Of a DNA stretch of 64,000 bases, positions 16,498 through 26,885 are shown one piece after another (the first letter of the stretch is position 1; each line of letters opens with the position of its first letter). Made by a program: the position numbers and the translations under genes. The notes beneath the pieces are model-generated. The model was given only the letters and a program-made list of their open reading frames with translations. It searched no databases and had not been told where the DNA came from. Location of the stretch: contig NC_019765.1 in assembly GCF_000317575.1 (NCBI RefSeq), positions 186,001-250,000 of the forward strand. Reading direction: 5' to 3'. This DNA comes from Stanieria cyanosphaera PCC 7437 (GTDB lineage Bacteria > Cyanobacteriota > Cyanobacteriia > Cyanobacteriales > Xenococcaceae).

Positions 16498-18186
16498 TTA
16501 AACTATTCTCGGTAAATAAATAGCAGTCGCGCCTAAAATACCCGCAACAATCAGATAATAAGTCAGGGGTAATAATACTCGGCGAATTAGCAATCCTTCA
16601 CAACCTCTTAAGCCCACAGTAGCCGAAGCAGCAACCACATTAGACACACAAATCATGTTACCCGCAGCAGCACCAATAGCTTGCAGGGTTGTAACTACCG
16701 CTGCTGAAGCACCAATTTTAGTAGCTACTCCAAATTGGAATAGGGAAAACATCATGTTGCTGACGGTGGCACTACCAGCGATAAAAGAACCCATCGCACC
16801 AATAGTTGGAGCAAAAAAGGGGTAGCTAGAACCTGCCAAACTAGCAACACCATCTGCTAGGGTTACAGGCATACTGGCAAGATTGGATTCATTGAAGCCA
16901 GAGTTGATAAATACTCTCGCCATCGGTACGGCAGCAGCTAAAACCAGGGCTGTTCCTGTTAAAGTGGAAACTGCATTAACCGTTGCTCGGATCGTTGCTT
17001 TTCTCTTCATGCGGTGCAGGAAATAAGTCAAAATTGCTACCAAGATAAAGATTGTTCCTGGGAGATAAAGAGGTTGGGAGTTAATGCCTATTTCTGTTCC
17101 AAATAAACTAGGTAAGTTAAACTTAAGTACTTGAAGCAACCCCTGAAACGGTAAAAATGGCAGTCTGGAGAGCATCAAAAACAAGCCTACCAAGACATAA
17201 GGAGTCCAGGCATTTAGTAAACTAAGATCCGATCGCGCTTCATTATCGCTCGCTGCGGTTAAGCTACCCGACCATCCATGCGACCGTGTTTCTCTTAGGG
17301 GAAAATTCCAAACTTGTTTTGGAGTCAAAAACCTTTTTTGGGCTGCGGGGACAACAATTGCTAAACCGACTAAGCCACCGATTAATGAAGGAAACTCTGC
17401 ACCTAAAAAGATTGCCGTCAAAGCAGAAGGAACAGTAAAAGCTAACCCTGCAAATAAGGAAAACCAGCCTACAGCTAAACCTTCTCGCCAGGATTTACGC
17501 TCACCATAATAGCGAGTTAAAGTACAGACCATAAATAGGGGAATTAAAGTACCAATGATGCTATTTAAAACCCCGATCCTAATTACGATTAACTTAAAAT
17601 ATTCGACGTAGGTAAAACCCTGCTCGGCAATGTAGTTGTTGACTATACTTGCTCCCTCTAACCCCGTATTAATTCCCAATAAAACTGGAATACCTACCGC
17701 CCCAAAAACAACAGCGGTACTGTTGGCAATCAAGGCAATGGTAACAGCAGCTAAAGCTGGGAAACCCAAAGCTACTAATAAAGGACTACAGACAGCAGCA
17801 GGAGTACCAAAGCCAGAAGCACCCTCTAAAAAGCTGCCGAATAGCCAGACGATAATTATTGCCTGAATGCGCCTGTCAGGAGAAACCGCTAATAATCCGC
17901 GTCGAATAGTAGCGATCGCTCCAGATTCTCGTAAAATATTTAGCAGTAGAATTGCTCCAAAGATAATATAGAGAATTTCTGCTGCCATAACTAAGCCTTG
18001 GATAGTAGAAGCAGCGAGCGCAGCTAAGGGAACTTGCCAGACAAATAGGGCGATCGCACTTGTGACTATGTAGGCTACTGGCATAGCTTGTTTTGCCGAG
18101 CGTCTAGCAATTACTAGCAATAAAAACACGGTTATAATTGGGGCAAAAGCTAGTAAACCATAAACTACAAGTTCCATTTTTAACAT
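16498..18186 (-). CDS. lctP: L-lactate permease family transporter
   Basis: 562 residues with about 13 hydrophobic spans. Diagnostic segments include [34 protein letters not shown] and [22 protein letters not shown], all characteristic of the LctP/LldP family. Members carry lactate or glycolate with protons across the inner membrane in either direction. In a cyanobacterium this could export fermentative lactate in the dark or recover glycolate from photorespiration. The stop codon lies at an IS1 scrap, so the last residues may have been altered. I see no shared dyad motif before the ATG. Confidence 0.9.
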   Translation of the reverse strand: MLKMELVVYGLLAFAPIITVFLLLVIARRSAKQAMPVAYIVTSAIALFVWQVPLAALAASTIQGLVMAAEILYIIFGAILLLNILRESGAIATIRRGLLAVSPDRRIQAIIIVWLFGSFLEGASGFGTPAAVCSPLLVALGFPALAAVTIALIANSTAVVFGAVGIPVLLGINTGLEGASIVNNYIAEQGFTYVEYFKLIVIRIGVLNSIIGTLIPLFMVCTLTRYYGERKSWREGLAVGWFSLFAGLAFTVPSALTAIFLGAEFPSLIGGLVGLAIVVPAAQKRFLTPKQVWNFPLRETRSHGWSGSLTAASDNEARSDLSLLNAWTPYVLVGLFLMLSRLPFLPFQGLLQVLKFNLPSLFGTEIGINSQPLYLPGTIFILVAILTYFLHRMKRKATIRATVNAVSTLTGTALVLAAAVPMARVFINSGFNESNLASMPVTLADGVASLAGSSYPFFAPTIGAMGSFIAGSATVSNMMFSLFQFGVATKIGASAAVVTTLQAIGAAAGNMICVSNVVAASATVGLRGCEGLLIRRVLLPLTYYLIVAGILGATAIYLPRIV

Positions 18187-18277
18187 TTAACATTTATCAT
18201 TTATTATTTATCATTTCAATGTTCAATGTTTTAATGCACGCCACCCATAATATTACATTGACACCTCTTACTAATTA

Positions 18278-18913
18278 TTACTTCATCATGTGGGAAGGAA
18301 GAACGATTTGAGGAAGTAAAGGTCTGAGGTCGTCTACGGAAACTGTGCCATAAGTCATAATAGTTGGCACTTCCACGGTAAAATCTACTAAAGTGCCACT
18401 TCTACCGTGTTTACTCTCACCACCATCGACAATTAGATCGACTTTATTGCCAAAAAATTTGACTGCTAACTCGGCATTGGTTGCTTGAATGCCTGCAAAA
18501 GCAGCAGAAGTTCCCACAATGGGAAAAGGTATTTCCATGATTAAATCGTAAATGAATCGATCTGGACAGGTGACAAAAACATTTTGAAATCCATTGGTTA
18601 CCGCCTCAGATAAAGTAGATTTAGCGCGCATAATCATCGTCACGGGATAGGGAAAATGACTCATCATTTCTAAAGCAGGTCGATCGACTTCCACCACTTG
18701 CTCTGCTTTTTCTTTGCGGGTGAATACCCCTAAAGGTTGGGGAGAAGTAAAGGCTTTAATTTGTCTGAGTCGAGTGACAGCCTCGGTATCGTTGCCATTA
18801 GCGACCAATGCATAGACGGTATCTGTAGGAAGAATGATGACTTCCCCTGCTTTGAGGCGACTTTCGATCTTAGGGATTAAATTTCGATTGAGTTTAACTA
18901 CTTGAGTGTTCAT
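18278..18913 (-). CDS. L-threonylcarbamoyladenylate synthase-like protein (TsaC/YrdC/Sua5)
   Basis: 211 residues with the YrdC fold. Visible motifs include the N-terminal GEVIILPTDTVYALVANG, the KAFTSPQPLGVFT loop and the later GTSAAFAGIQ and GRSGTLVDFT segments. The family makes threonylcarbamoyl-AMP for t6A37 tRNA modification. The usual K-R-x-P-x-P-x-x-x-h motif is altered (IKAFTSPQPLGVF), which suggests this is not the housekeeping copy and may have another role. Confidence 0.8.
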   Translation of the reverse strand: MNTQVVKLNRNLIPKIESRLKAGEVIILPTDTVYALVANGNDTEAVTRLRQIKAFTSPQPLGVFTRKEKAEQVVEVDRPALEMMSHFPYPVTMIMRAKSTLSEAVTNGFQNVFVTCPDRFIYDLIMEIPFPIVGTSAAFAGIQATNAELAVKFFGNKVDLIVDGGESKHGRSGTLVDFTVEVPTIMTYGTVSVDDLRPLLPQIVLPSHMMK

Positions 18914-18950
18914 TTATATTAAATACAGAATTTTAATTGGCAACGCTCGG

Positions 18951-19658
18951 CTAATTCTTGTCCCATAGTCGTGATGCAGGATCGGAGTTAAGCGATTTTT
19001 TGGCACTACGTGACAGAGTTTGTTGCCATTTTGATGATAAAAGCGGACAAACTGCTAATTCGCCTGCACTTTCTCGATCGTTTTGCTCTTGGTGCATAAT
19101 TTGATTGGCTCGTGCTATTGTCCATTGAGGATATGGGCGGTCTTGTAAGATTAATGGTAGGTTCGGTTCAATATTTCCTTCTTTTAGCACTCGAAAATAC
19201 CATCCAATTCGTCCATTTTGCTGAACCTGCAAAGCTAGGTCGCGAATTCGCCAGCGACGAGATAATTTCCAACAGGGTTGACGAGGCTGAGATACTTGAA
19301 TTTTTGCTTCACCCAGATTGTAAACATCGCCAATGCAAACGGACGATTCTGTTTGGCTAACAATCGTTAAATTTTCGCCAAATGCGCCATGGGGCAAATC
19401 TGGTAACTGCAAATTTTTCCGCCAAATTGGATAATGTTCTGCTGCGTAAGCTAAAATCGCTTTCTCAACACCACCATGATTCTTGAGGTCTGCCTGTCCG
19501 TCTCCGACAAGATTGGTCGAACCAAGCCAGATTTTTCCTTCAATTGGAGTTTTGAAAAAACCTGTCGTCCAAGGTCGATCCATTGGATTAGATGCACCCT
19601 TGATACCAAAAGCTTGAGGTAAGCCAACTTGAATCGTAATTACCTGGGGTGTAGTCAT
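18951..19658 (-). CDS. MOSC-domain protein, YiiM type
   Basis: 235 residues. GVEKAILAYAAEHYPIW, FGENLTI, CIGDVYNLGEAKIQVSQPRQPC and the WKLSRRW segment match the YiiM group of MOSC proteins, followed by a short helical C-terminus. The MOSC Cys is present in SQPRQPCWKL. Relatives transfer sulfur or reduce N-hydroxylated substrates with molybdenum cofactor. It is 37 bases upstream of the TsaC-like gene, so they probably share a transcript. It is divergent from the MocR-type gene at 19809. Confidence 0.85.
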   Translation of the reverse strand: MTTPQVITIQVGLPQAFGIKGASNPMDRPWTTGFFKTPIEGKIWLGSTNLVGDGQADLKNHGGVEKAILAYAAEHYPIWRKNLQLPDLPHGAFGENLTIVSQTESSVCIGDVYNLGEAKIQVSQPRQPCWKLSRRWRIRDLALQVQQNGRIGWYFRVLKEGNIEPNLPLILQDRPYPQWTIARANQIMHQEQNDRESAGELAVCPLLSSKWQQTLSRSAKKSLNSDPASRLWDKN

Positions 19659-19808
19659 TTAGCTTTTCAAATACAAATATTTACTACGATTTCAATTTTT
19701 TGTAGTTCTGCGACCATTTTATTTACCACTGTTTTTTATGGAATATTATCCTATAGAAAAATTGGCTTAACGTAACGAGCCAATTCGAGACAAATTTTAT
19801 AGACCAAT

Positions 19809-21236
19809 ATGCTACACATTCAACTCGATCGTAGTAATCCTCATCATCCTTATTACTTGCAGATTCTCGAACAAATTCGTGATCGCATTTTATCGGGAGA
19901 GTTAACGCCCCAAATGCGATTAACGCCAACTCGTCAGCTAGCATTAGAATTAAATGTTTCGCGACAGACAGTAGTAAATGCTTACGAAGAGTTATGTGCT
20001 CAGGGTTACTGTATTAGTAGGGTTGGACACGGCACGGTGGTTGTGGATTTAGGCAAGATTGAAGCAACTACACCGAGTCAAAAAAAACAGACATTACCCA
20101 AGTGGTTATCTTTAGCAAGCTCAAATTACCCTCGGTTCGATTCTGCGATTTCAAACATCGAAGCTCGTTCTCTAATTTCTTTTAAGCCTAGTTTAGTTCA
20201 GACAGACTATTTACCTTTTAAGGCGATGACCCAAGCATTTCGGAAGGTAATGCACGCGGGAGCAACTGGGTTGTCAGAATACGAACACAGTAACGGTCAT
20301 CCAGCTTTGCTAGAAGCAATTTGTCAGATGGTCTTACCCAACCGAGGTATACAAACAACACCCGATCGAGTTTTTATTACCAATGGCTCACTTCACTCTT
20401 CCTTTCTTCTGGCAGAATTATTGTCTACTTACGCTGACAGTATTAGTTATGGTGTTCCTGGATATTTAAATATTCCTCAAAACTTCATCAATCGGGGAAT
20501 AACAGGGCTACCTTGCTCTGTCGATCTAGAGGGGATTTGCCTGACTCAAGAGGCAAAACAAGCCAGTTTACATTATGTTATGCCAGAACATCACTTTCCT
20601 CAAGGGATTACACTGTCACCAGAAAGACGTACCCGATTGCTGCAATTAGCCCAACAAAACGATGCGCTAATCATTGAAGATGACTATGATAGTGAATTTT
20701 ACTTCGATCGCCATCCATTACCTGCTCTTAAAGCGATCGACTGTAGGGAAAAGGTAATCTACATGGGTACCTTTTCTAAAGTATTATTTAACGGATTGCG
20801 TGTAGGATATATTGTGGCTCACCCAACTATTATCCAAGCATTAATAAATTTACGTTGGCAAATCGAAGGAGGAACGAGTCTGGTCGTTCAGTTATGGCTA
20901 GCAGACTTGTTAAATTCAGGAGCAGTAGAGCGACATTTGCGCCGTATGCGAGTGAACCATTTCATAAAACGTAATCTGATTGCCGATTACTTACGGCGAG
21001 ATTTTCCAGATTGGTAATGGAGTTTACCAGGTGGCGGTTTACAGTTTTGGATTCAGTTACCAGGCGAACAGAATGCAGAAGTTGTAATTCAACAATTTAG
21101 AAAAGAGAGAATACAAATTTTTTCTGGTTCGGAGTACTACGGTCGCCATTCAGAAAAAAGCAAGAATTATCTTATCTTAGGATTTGGTGCAGTGACAGAA
21201 GCGCAAATTCACCAAGCGTTCGCCAGATTGAAATAA
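19809..21236 (+). pseudogene. MocR/PdxR-type GntR-aminotransferase regulator with an in-frame stop
   Basis: The N-terminus is a GntR winged helix (LTPTRQLALELNVSRQTVVNAYEEL). It is followed by a fold-type I aminotransferase domain with the PLP-binding Lys in YMGTFSKVLFNGLRVGY and the DDYDSEF segment. A TAA at 21015-21017 interrupts the frame. The same frame continues from WSLPGGGLQFWIQLP through YLILGFGAVTEAQIH to a stop at 21234. Without the stop the product would be 475 residues, normal for MocR. The truncated 402-residue form lacks the last part of the small domain and is probably inactive. The family regulates pyridoxal-phosphate or transport genes. Confidence 0.85.
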
Positions 21237-21310
21237 AAGGTTTGCTCGATATATTCAATTCGGCTTTAACAAAAAACAGTATCGAAAAACTGAAAAATAA
21301 ATAAAAATCC

Positions 21311-21326
21311 TCATAACTTCTTCAAA
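21311..21326 (+). promoter_or_regulatory. Shared dyad motif upstream of the P-type ATPase
   Basis: TCATAACTTCTTCAAA, two substitutions from the commonest form, 140 bases before the ATG. Candidate -10 elements TAGCTA or TATATT lie near 21344-21348. Confidence 0.45.
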
Positions 21327-21464
21327 CTTATTCAGTACCTTGATAGCTATATTAAAAATTCTCATTAAATAAAAGCAATAGTCAATAGCCGAGCGATCGC
21401 GAGTTTTCAACTCGCATTTTTAATTAGAGATCGAGCAAATCGCATATACACCTATAGAATAGTA

Positions 21465-24398
21465 ATGCAAATACCTACTGAAGAAGTTCATCTTAATAAT
21501 CACTTACCATATCAAGGACTGACATCTCAACAGGTAGAACATAATCGCCAACAATACGGCGCAAATATTCTTCAACCTCCCGAACGAGAACCAGCGTGGA
21601 AACTATATTTAGCCAAATTTAACGATCCTGTAATTCAAATTTTAGCGATCGCCGCAATTTTGGCGATTGCCGTAGGCATAGTGGAGGGAGATTATATAGA
21701 AGGTATTGGTATTATCGTGGCGATTTTGCTGGCAACTACTCTAGCATTTATCAATGAGTACCAAGCGGAGAAAGAGTTTGATGTTCTCAATCAGGTATAC
21801 GATACTATTCGGGTCAAAGTAATTCGCGATCGCAACTTTACCACTGTTCCCCGTCAAGACTTGGTAGTAGGGGACATTATCTATCTCGAACGGGGAGAAG
21901 AAGTTCCTGCTGATGGAGTTGTCTTAGAAGAGGTTGCTTTTTATATCGACCAATCTAAGATTACTGGGGAATCTGAAGCGGTTAAAAAATATTGTCAAGC
22001 CGAAACACAAAATAAGATAGCCGAGACACAAACTTATCCCGCCGACAAAGTTTATCGCAGCACTTTAGTTGAAGGGGGACACGCTTTTGTCGAGGTGACT
22101 GCTGTTGGCGATCGCACGGAAATCGGCAAGTTAGCAATTGCCGTAGCTGTAGTGGAAGACAAAACAATTACTCCACTCAATCTTCAGTTGGAAAAACTGA
22201 GCAAACTAATTGGTGTTACTGGTTTGGCATTTGCCAGCCTGACTTTTAGCGCACTACTATTTAGAGGCTTTTTCATCGGGGAATATAGTTTAACTATTGC
22301 CCAATGGTATTGTTTTGGCTTATCTGTTGTCAGTGTTTTAGCTGCTTTGACTCCCGTATGGTTGCCAATTGTCTACGATGGTTGGGAATTGGCTGGCAAA
22401 AAACAGCAAGTTCCAGAATGGTTAGAAGTTGGTGGTGTAGCGACTTGGTTAAAGGCTACAGCTATCGGACTGGCAATTTTGGTGATCGGAGTTGGTTTGG
22501 GTTATTTTGTAGACTTACTGCCGAGTTCGTTAAATAATTGGTTGCCAGGTGATTTTGCCAGCGCACTGCTGCAATATTTCATGATAGCAGTAACTATTAT
22601 TGTCGTGGCAGTACCCGAAGGCTTGGCAATGAGCGTTACCCTTTCTTTGGCATACAGCATGAGAAAAATGGCTGCTGACAATAATTTAGTACGTCAGATG
22701 CACGCTTGCGAAACTATTGGCGCAGCGACGGTTATTTGTTCCGATAAAACTGGTACTCTGACTCAGAATCAAATGCGAGTCAAAAAAGCTCATTTCCCCA
22801 GTCTCGATGCTTCCCTATTACCCCTACATCGAGATGCTCGACAATTAATTGCCGAAGCAATTGCCGTTAATAGTACCGCCGATTTAGAAAAAAAACCTGA
22901 CGGGGAGATTCGTCCCATCGGTAACGCTACCGAAGGTGCATTACTACTCTGGTTAGAAAGCCAAAAGCTTGACTATATTCCCTACCGTAGTGACTTTGAA
23001 ATTGAGGCACAAATGCCTTTTTCAACCCAAAATAAATATATGGGTACTTTAGGCATCTCGGCAGTTACCCAAAGCAAGGTTTTTTATGTTAAAGGTGCGC
23101 CAGAAATAATTCTCGATCGCTGTACTCAAATCCTAACTACTACAGGATTAAAACCCCTAACAAACCAAGCAGCAATTTCTGCTAAACTTCAAGACTATCA
23201 ACGTCGAGGAATGCGTACTCTGGGTTTTGCCTATCACGACGCACCAGAACAAATAGATAATCTCGATCAATTAGCCACCAATCTAATCTGGTTAGGCTTT
23301 ACAGCCATCCAAGACCCCTTACGTGCTGACGTTCCTGATGCGATCGCCAATTGTCTCCAGGGAGGCATTAAAATCAAAGTGGTCACGGGAGATAATCTCG
23401 AAACCGCACGAGAAATTGCTTCTCAGATGGGTCTGGTCACGGATACGGATCGACACCAACAATATGCTTGCTTGACGGGACAACAATTCAGTCAACTCGA
23501 CGACGAACAAGCTAAAATCGCTGCGGTCGAATTGAAAGTATTAGCCCGCGCCCGTCCTCTAGATAAGTTACGTCTAGTTAAGCTATTACAAGCTAATAAC
23601 GAAGTAGTGGCAGTAACGGGTGACGGGACAAATGATGCTGCTGCACTCAAACAAGCACAGGTAGGACTGGCGATGGGTAGCGGTACGGCGATCGCTCTTG
23701 AAGCCAGTGATATTGTCTTATTAGACGACTCTTTCAAGAGTATTGTCAATGCGGTGATTTGGGGACGTTCTCTTTACGAAAACATTCAACGATTCATTCT
23801 GTTTCAGCTAACTATTAACGTTGCTGCTTTGGGGATAGTTTTCTTAGGGCCATTCATCGGCGTAGCCTTGCCTCTAACCATCATCCAAATGCTGTGGGTC
23901 AACTTAATTATGGATACTTTCGCTGCGCTGGCATTAGCCACCGAACCACCAAACCCTGAAGTAATAACCAGAACTCCCCGTAATCCCGCAGCCTTCATTA
24001 TTACTCCAGAAATGTTGCGTCATATTGCCATCGCTGGATTGAGTTTTCTGTTTATTCTGACAGGATTCTTGTTATATCTCGATCGAAATGGAGAAGCCAC
24101 GACTTACGAACTGTCTCTATTCTTTACTACCTTTGTGATGTTGCAGTTTTGGAATATGTTTAACGTCCGTTGTCTGGGTTCAAATCGTTCTGCCTTTGCT
24201 GGCTTAATTCACAATCGAGGCTTTATGGCGATCGCAACTGTCATTCTGGTCGGACAAATTCTCATCGTTCAATTTGGCGGTAGCGTCTTCCGTACTGTTC
24301 CTCTGTCTCTAACTGACTGGATCGCCATTACCGTACTTACTTCCGTCGTGCTTTGGGTAGGAGAGTTAAGACGTTTCTTTATACGTTCGGGTGATTGA
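21465..24398 (+). CDS. Calcium-translocating P-type ATPase (P2 type)
   Basis: 977 residues. The order is an N-terminal cation-ATPase domain, two membrane spans, the actuator with ITGESEAV, the pore helix with VAVPEGLAMSV (PEGL as in P2B calcium pumps), the phosphorylated Asp in CSDKTGTLTQNQ near 428, the nucleotide-binding KGAPE, and TGDGTNDAAALK. Six C-terminal spans follow. An insertion between spans 3 and 4 contains an extra charged loop (YDGWELAGKKQQVPEWLEV), which is not usual. The pump would export Ca2+ from the cytosol. It ends exactly one base before the convergent CRP/FNR gene. A dyad motif lies upstream. Confidence 0.9.
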   Translation: MQIPTEEVHLNNHLPYQGLTSQQVEHNRQQYGANILQPPEREPAWKLYLAKFNDPVIQILAIAAILAIAVGIVEGDYIEGIGIIVAILLATTLAFINEYQAEKEFDVLNQVYDTIRVKVIRDRNFTTVPRQDLVVGDIIYLERGEEVPADGVVLEEVAFYIDQSKITGESEAVKKYCQAETQNKIAETQTYPADKVYRSTLVEGGHAFVEVTAVGDRTEIGKLAIAVAVVEDKTITPLNLQLEKLSKLIGVTGLAFASLTFSALLFRGFFIGEYSLTIAQWYCFGLSVVSVLAALTPVWLPIVYDGWELAGKKQQVPEWLEVGGVATWLKATAIGLAILVIGVGLGYFVDLLPSSLNNWLPGDFASALLQYFMIAVTIIVVAVPEGLAMSVTLSLAYSMRKMAADNNLVRQMHACETIGAATVICSDKTGTLTQNQMRVKKAHFPSLDASLLPLHRDARQLIAEAIAVNSTADLEKKPDGEIRPIGNATEGALLLWLESQKLDYIPYRSDFEIEAQMPFSTQNKYMGTLGISAVTQSKVFYVKGAPEIILDRCTQILTTTGLKPLTNQAAISAKLQDYQRRGMRTLGFAYHDAPEQIDNLDQLATNLIWLGFTAIQDPLRADVPDAIANCLQGGIKIKVVTGDNLETAREIASQMGLVTDTDRHQQYACLTGQQFSQLDDEQAKIAAVELKVLARARPLDKLRLVKLLQANNEVVAVTGDGTNDAAALKQAQVGLAMGSGTAIALEASDIVLLDDSFKSIVNAVIWGRSLYENIQRFILFQLTINVAALGIVFLGPFIGVALPLTIIQMLWVNLIMDTFAALALATEPPNPEVITRTPRNPAAFIITPEMLRHIAIAGLSFLFILTGFLLYLDRNGEATTYELSLFFTTFVMLQFWNMFNVRCLGSNRSAFAGLIHNRGFMAIATVILVGQILIVQFGGSVFRTVPLSLTDWIAITVLTSVVLWVGELRRFFIRSGD

Positions 24399-25100
24399 TT
24401 ATTGTTCGCTTGCTGCTGCTAATTTTTGCCAATCTCGAACAATAATTATTCCGCCTCTTTTATAGATCGCTATTCCCTTCAATTTTTTAAATAACCGCAC
24501 GCATTCTTCATAGGTGATACCCATACTGCGTGCGATTTGATAGTAAGGCAGTTTAATATTTAAACGATCGCCTTGAGTTACAGAATAAGTGCCATCGCGG
24601 TTTGCATAATATTGAAGTAATCTAACCAAACGCACCATTGCCCGTTCGGAGATTAGTCCGTGTACAGTATTGTGAAGTTGTTGTAGACGCTGGTTAAATA
24701 CTTCTAGTATCCGCAAACTAATTTCTGGCGATTGAGAAATTACCTGTAATAAGGCTTGGCGATCGATAGTTAATATTTGCGACTCTACTTGAGCGATTAC
24801 GGTTGCAGGGGAAATTCCGTTGCCAAAAATTGCTGGCGCAGCAAACAGTTCACCTGGGGGAATGAGGCGCACTATTGTTTCTTTACCGTTGTCGGCGGTT
24901 TTTTTAATTTCTAGTCTTCCTGTAATTAAACCATGCAGTTGTTGAGGGATGCGATCGCCTTCGTGCATCACTATTTCATCTTGCTGATATTCTTTAACGT
25001 AACTGCACCCAACGAGACTTTTTAATTGGGCGATCGCTAAATCTTGAAAAATTGAAAGCTGCTGTAATTGAGCGATCGACGAGTAACCTTTAACTAGCAT
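24399..25100 (-). CDS. CRP/FNR family transcriptional regulator
   Basis: 233 residues. The cyclic-nucleotide-binding-type beta roll includes GRLEIKKTADNGKETIVRLIPPGELFA (61-87). A long dimerisation helix follows, then a C-terminal winged helix. The recognition helix T196-R202 (TYEECVR) aligns with SRETVGR of E. coli CRP and keeps the Glu and Arg that read a TGA half-site. The N-terminus lacks the Cys cluster of FNR, so it is not an oxygen-labile Fe-S sensor of that kind. The ligand is unknown. It is the best candidate in the window for binding the TGAG-N4-CTCA motif, which is inference. Its stop abuts the ATPase stop with no spacer. Confidence 0.88.
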   Translation of the reverse strand: MLVKGYSSIAQLQQLSIFQDLAIAQLKSLVGCSYVKEYQQDEIVMHEGDRIPQQLHGLITGRLEIKKTADNGKETIVRLIPPGELFAAPAIFGNGISPATVIAQVESQILTIDRQALLQVISQSPEISLRILEVFNQRLQQLHNTVHGLISERAMVRLVRLLQYYANRDGTYSVTQGDRLNIKLPYYQIARSMGITYEECVRLFKKLKGIAIYKRGGIIIVRDWQKLAAASEQ

Positions 25101-25323
25101 TTATTGGAAAATAGTTTCATTTTATTTATTGAAGCCAAAAATTAGAACCTAAGAAATGCGATCGATCTATAAGCAACCGTTAAGCAAGTTATTAGATATT
25201 TCTGTATCTTTAAACACTTTATGCGTTTTTGACATGATAGATTGATAATAACGAATAATTGCCTGTATTCAAGATTATTTTAACCAACGATTGCGGATGC
25301 GTAGTCGCTCTTACAATTAAATA

Positions 25324-25905
25324 ATGCTGTTAAAAAATAATACCGTAAGACAAAAATCATATCGAAAAAACACTAATCAGAGTGCTTTAAGACGTTGGAA
25401 GCGCAAATTTTATATTTTGCAACAGAGTCGAAGACACCAACCTAAGTTTTCCTGGCAACATATTTTGCTTTCTTATGTTGGTAGTTTTATCGGCATTGCA
25501 GTTTTAGCTTATCTTTCGGTTTATAGTTCTTATCCCTTAATTGCTGCGCCTTTTGGCGCAACTGCGGTCTTAGTTTTTGGTGTTCCCGATAGTCCTCTAG
25601 CTCAACCACGTAATGTTATTGGAGGTAATTTAATCGCTGCATTGACGTGCGTAATTTTAGTACATTTATTTGGTACAGGTCCTTGGGTTATGGCTCTAGC
25701 GGTAGCTACTACTATTAAATTAATGCAATTAACTAGGACAGTTCATCCACCATCAGGAGCAGTCGCTTTAATCGGAGTTTTGAGTAATGTAGATTGGCGC
25801 TTTATTTTTACTCCAGCCTTGGGAGGGTCAATTATTATCGTTTTAGTTACTGTAATTTTTAATAATTTAGTTGAGGGTAGACCTTATCCCAGACACTGGC
25901 TGTAA
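25324..25905 (+). CDS. HPP family membrane protein
   Basis: 193 residues with a basic N-terminal segment of about 45 residues and four to five membrane spans. The family signature RTVHPPSGAVALIG is present at about 140-153, together with YPLIAAPFGATAVLVFG and SPLAQPRNVIGG. In cyanobacteria some HPP proteins have been reported as nitrite transporters of the plasma membrane or chloroplast type. No nitrate or nitrite genes are in the window to support that here. It is divergent from the CRP/FNR gene. Confidence 0.85.
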   Translation: MLLKNNTVRQKSYRKNTNQSALRRWKRKFYILQQSRRHQPKFSWQHILLSYVGSFIGIAVLAYLSVYSSYPLIAAPFGATAVLVFGVPDSPLAQPRNVIGGNLIAALTCVILVHLFGTGPWVMALAVATTIKLMQLTRTVHPPSGAVALIGVLSNVDWRFIFTPALGGSIIIVLVTVIFNNLVEGRPYPRHWL

Positions 25906-26003
25906 ACTTTTATTATTTAAAAGAGTTTTGCCCACTTTTTCGCTCCTTTTAAAAATTACCGTAACCTGCGATCGATGGTTTTAAATAAAACTCTATCCAC
26001 AAA

Positions 26004-26038
26004 CATGAGCTACCTCAAAGACGGGACTGAAATTTAAT
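26004..26038 (+). promoter_or_regulatory. Shared dyad motif and promoter of the methyltransferase-globin operon
   Basis: TGAGCTACCTCA at 26006-26017, flanked as CATGAGCTACCTCAAAG. TTTAAT near 26033 is a candidate -10, which would place the transcript start close to 26045 and favour the ATG at 26074. Confidence 0.5.
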
Positions 26039-26073
26039 GTCAGAGTATGAGTATCGAGTTTGGATGCTCTTTC

Positions 26074-26853
26074 ATGATAACTACTCTTAATTTTGCTACC
26101 GCACCTGGTCATCAAGTATTAGCAGCAGCAGGAAAAAAAATTCTGCGTCCTGGAGGAAAAGCAGCCACAGAACAACTATTTACTTGGGCTAATTTTCAAT
26201 CGGGAGAAACGGTATTAGAATTAGCAGCAAGCTTTGGCGAAAGTGCTATTGAAATAGCTAAAAGATTTAATGTTCGCGTTGTCGGAATTGAGAAAAACCC
26301 CGATAGCGTGGCTAAAGCGAAGGAAAATATTAAAGCTGCGGGACTATCAGACCGAGTAACTATTATTGAAGGAGATATCTTTCAGTTAGATAAGATTACA
26401 GACAAGTTCGATTATGTCTTGGCTGAAGCAATCCTTACCATGCAGTCGGACGCAGGAAAAGCCAAAACTTTATCAGGAATTAGAAACTGTCTTAAACCAG
26501 GGGGGAAGTTTCTTTCCCATGAAATGTTTGTCCGCGATAACGCCGAACAAGTGCGTAAAAGCTTATCTAAATCTATTCGAGTCAATGCTAATCCTTTAAC
26601 TGTCTCGGAGTGGTCAACAGCTTGTAAAGTTGCAGGTTTAACCTTACAGCAACAGCAAACAGGAAAAATGGGATTACTCGATCTCGATCGCATGATAAGG
26701 GATGAAGGTTTATTGGGAACAGTAAAAATTATCTCGAATATTTTAACTAAACCCAGTCTGCGTCACAGAGTCAAAAAGATGCGCCGTAGTTTTCAACAGC
26801 AGGGAAAAAATATCGGTTATATCGTTTTTACGTCATCAGTCATTGGTCATTAG
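26074..26853 (+). CDS. Class I SAM-dependent methyltransferase
   Basis: The product from ATG 26074 is 259 residues. Motif I reads ETVLELAASFGESAIEIAKRF, where ELAASFG replaces the usual ELGCGxG. The acidic residue that binds ribose is in VVGIEKNP, and GDIFQLD and LKPGGKFLSHEM are present. An upstream in-frame ATG at 26047 would leave almost no leader after the predicted promoter. The globin-fusion gene begins 32 bases after the stop, so they form an operon. The substrate is unknown; a link to haem or nitrosative chemistry would be a guess. Confidence 0.75.
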   Translation: MITTLNFATAPGHQVLAAAGKKILRPGGKAATEQLFTWANFQSGETVLELAASFGESAIEIAKRFNVRVVGIEKNPDSVAKAKENIKAAGLSDRVTIIEGDIFQLDKITDKFDYVLAEAILTMQSDAGKAKTLSGIRNCLKPGGKFLSHEMFVRDNAEQVRKSLSKSIRVNANPLTVSEWSTACKVAGLTLQQQQTGKMGLLDLDRMIRDEGLLGTVKIISNILTKPSLRHRVKKMRRSFQQQGKNIGYIVFTSSVIGH

Positions 26854-26885
26854 TTAACAAAAGACAAAAAATAAAGGAGAAAATT

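Noticed and set aside
24399-25100. Regulator as an oxygen-sensing FNR with an Fe-S cluster
   Set aside because: The N-terminal Cys cluster is absent; only isolated Cys residues are present.
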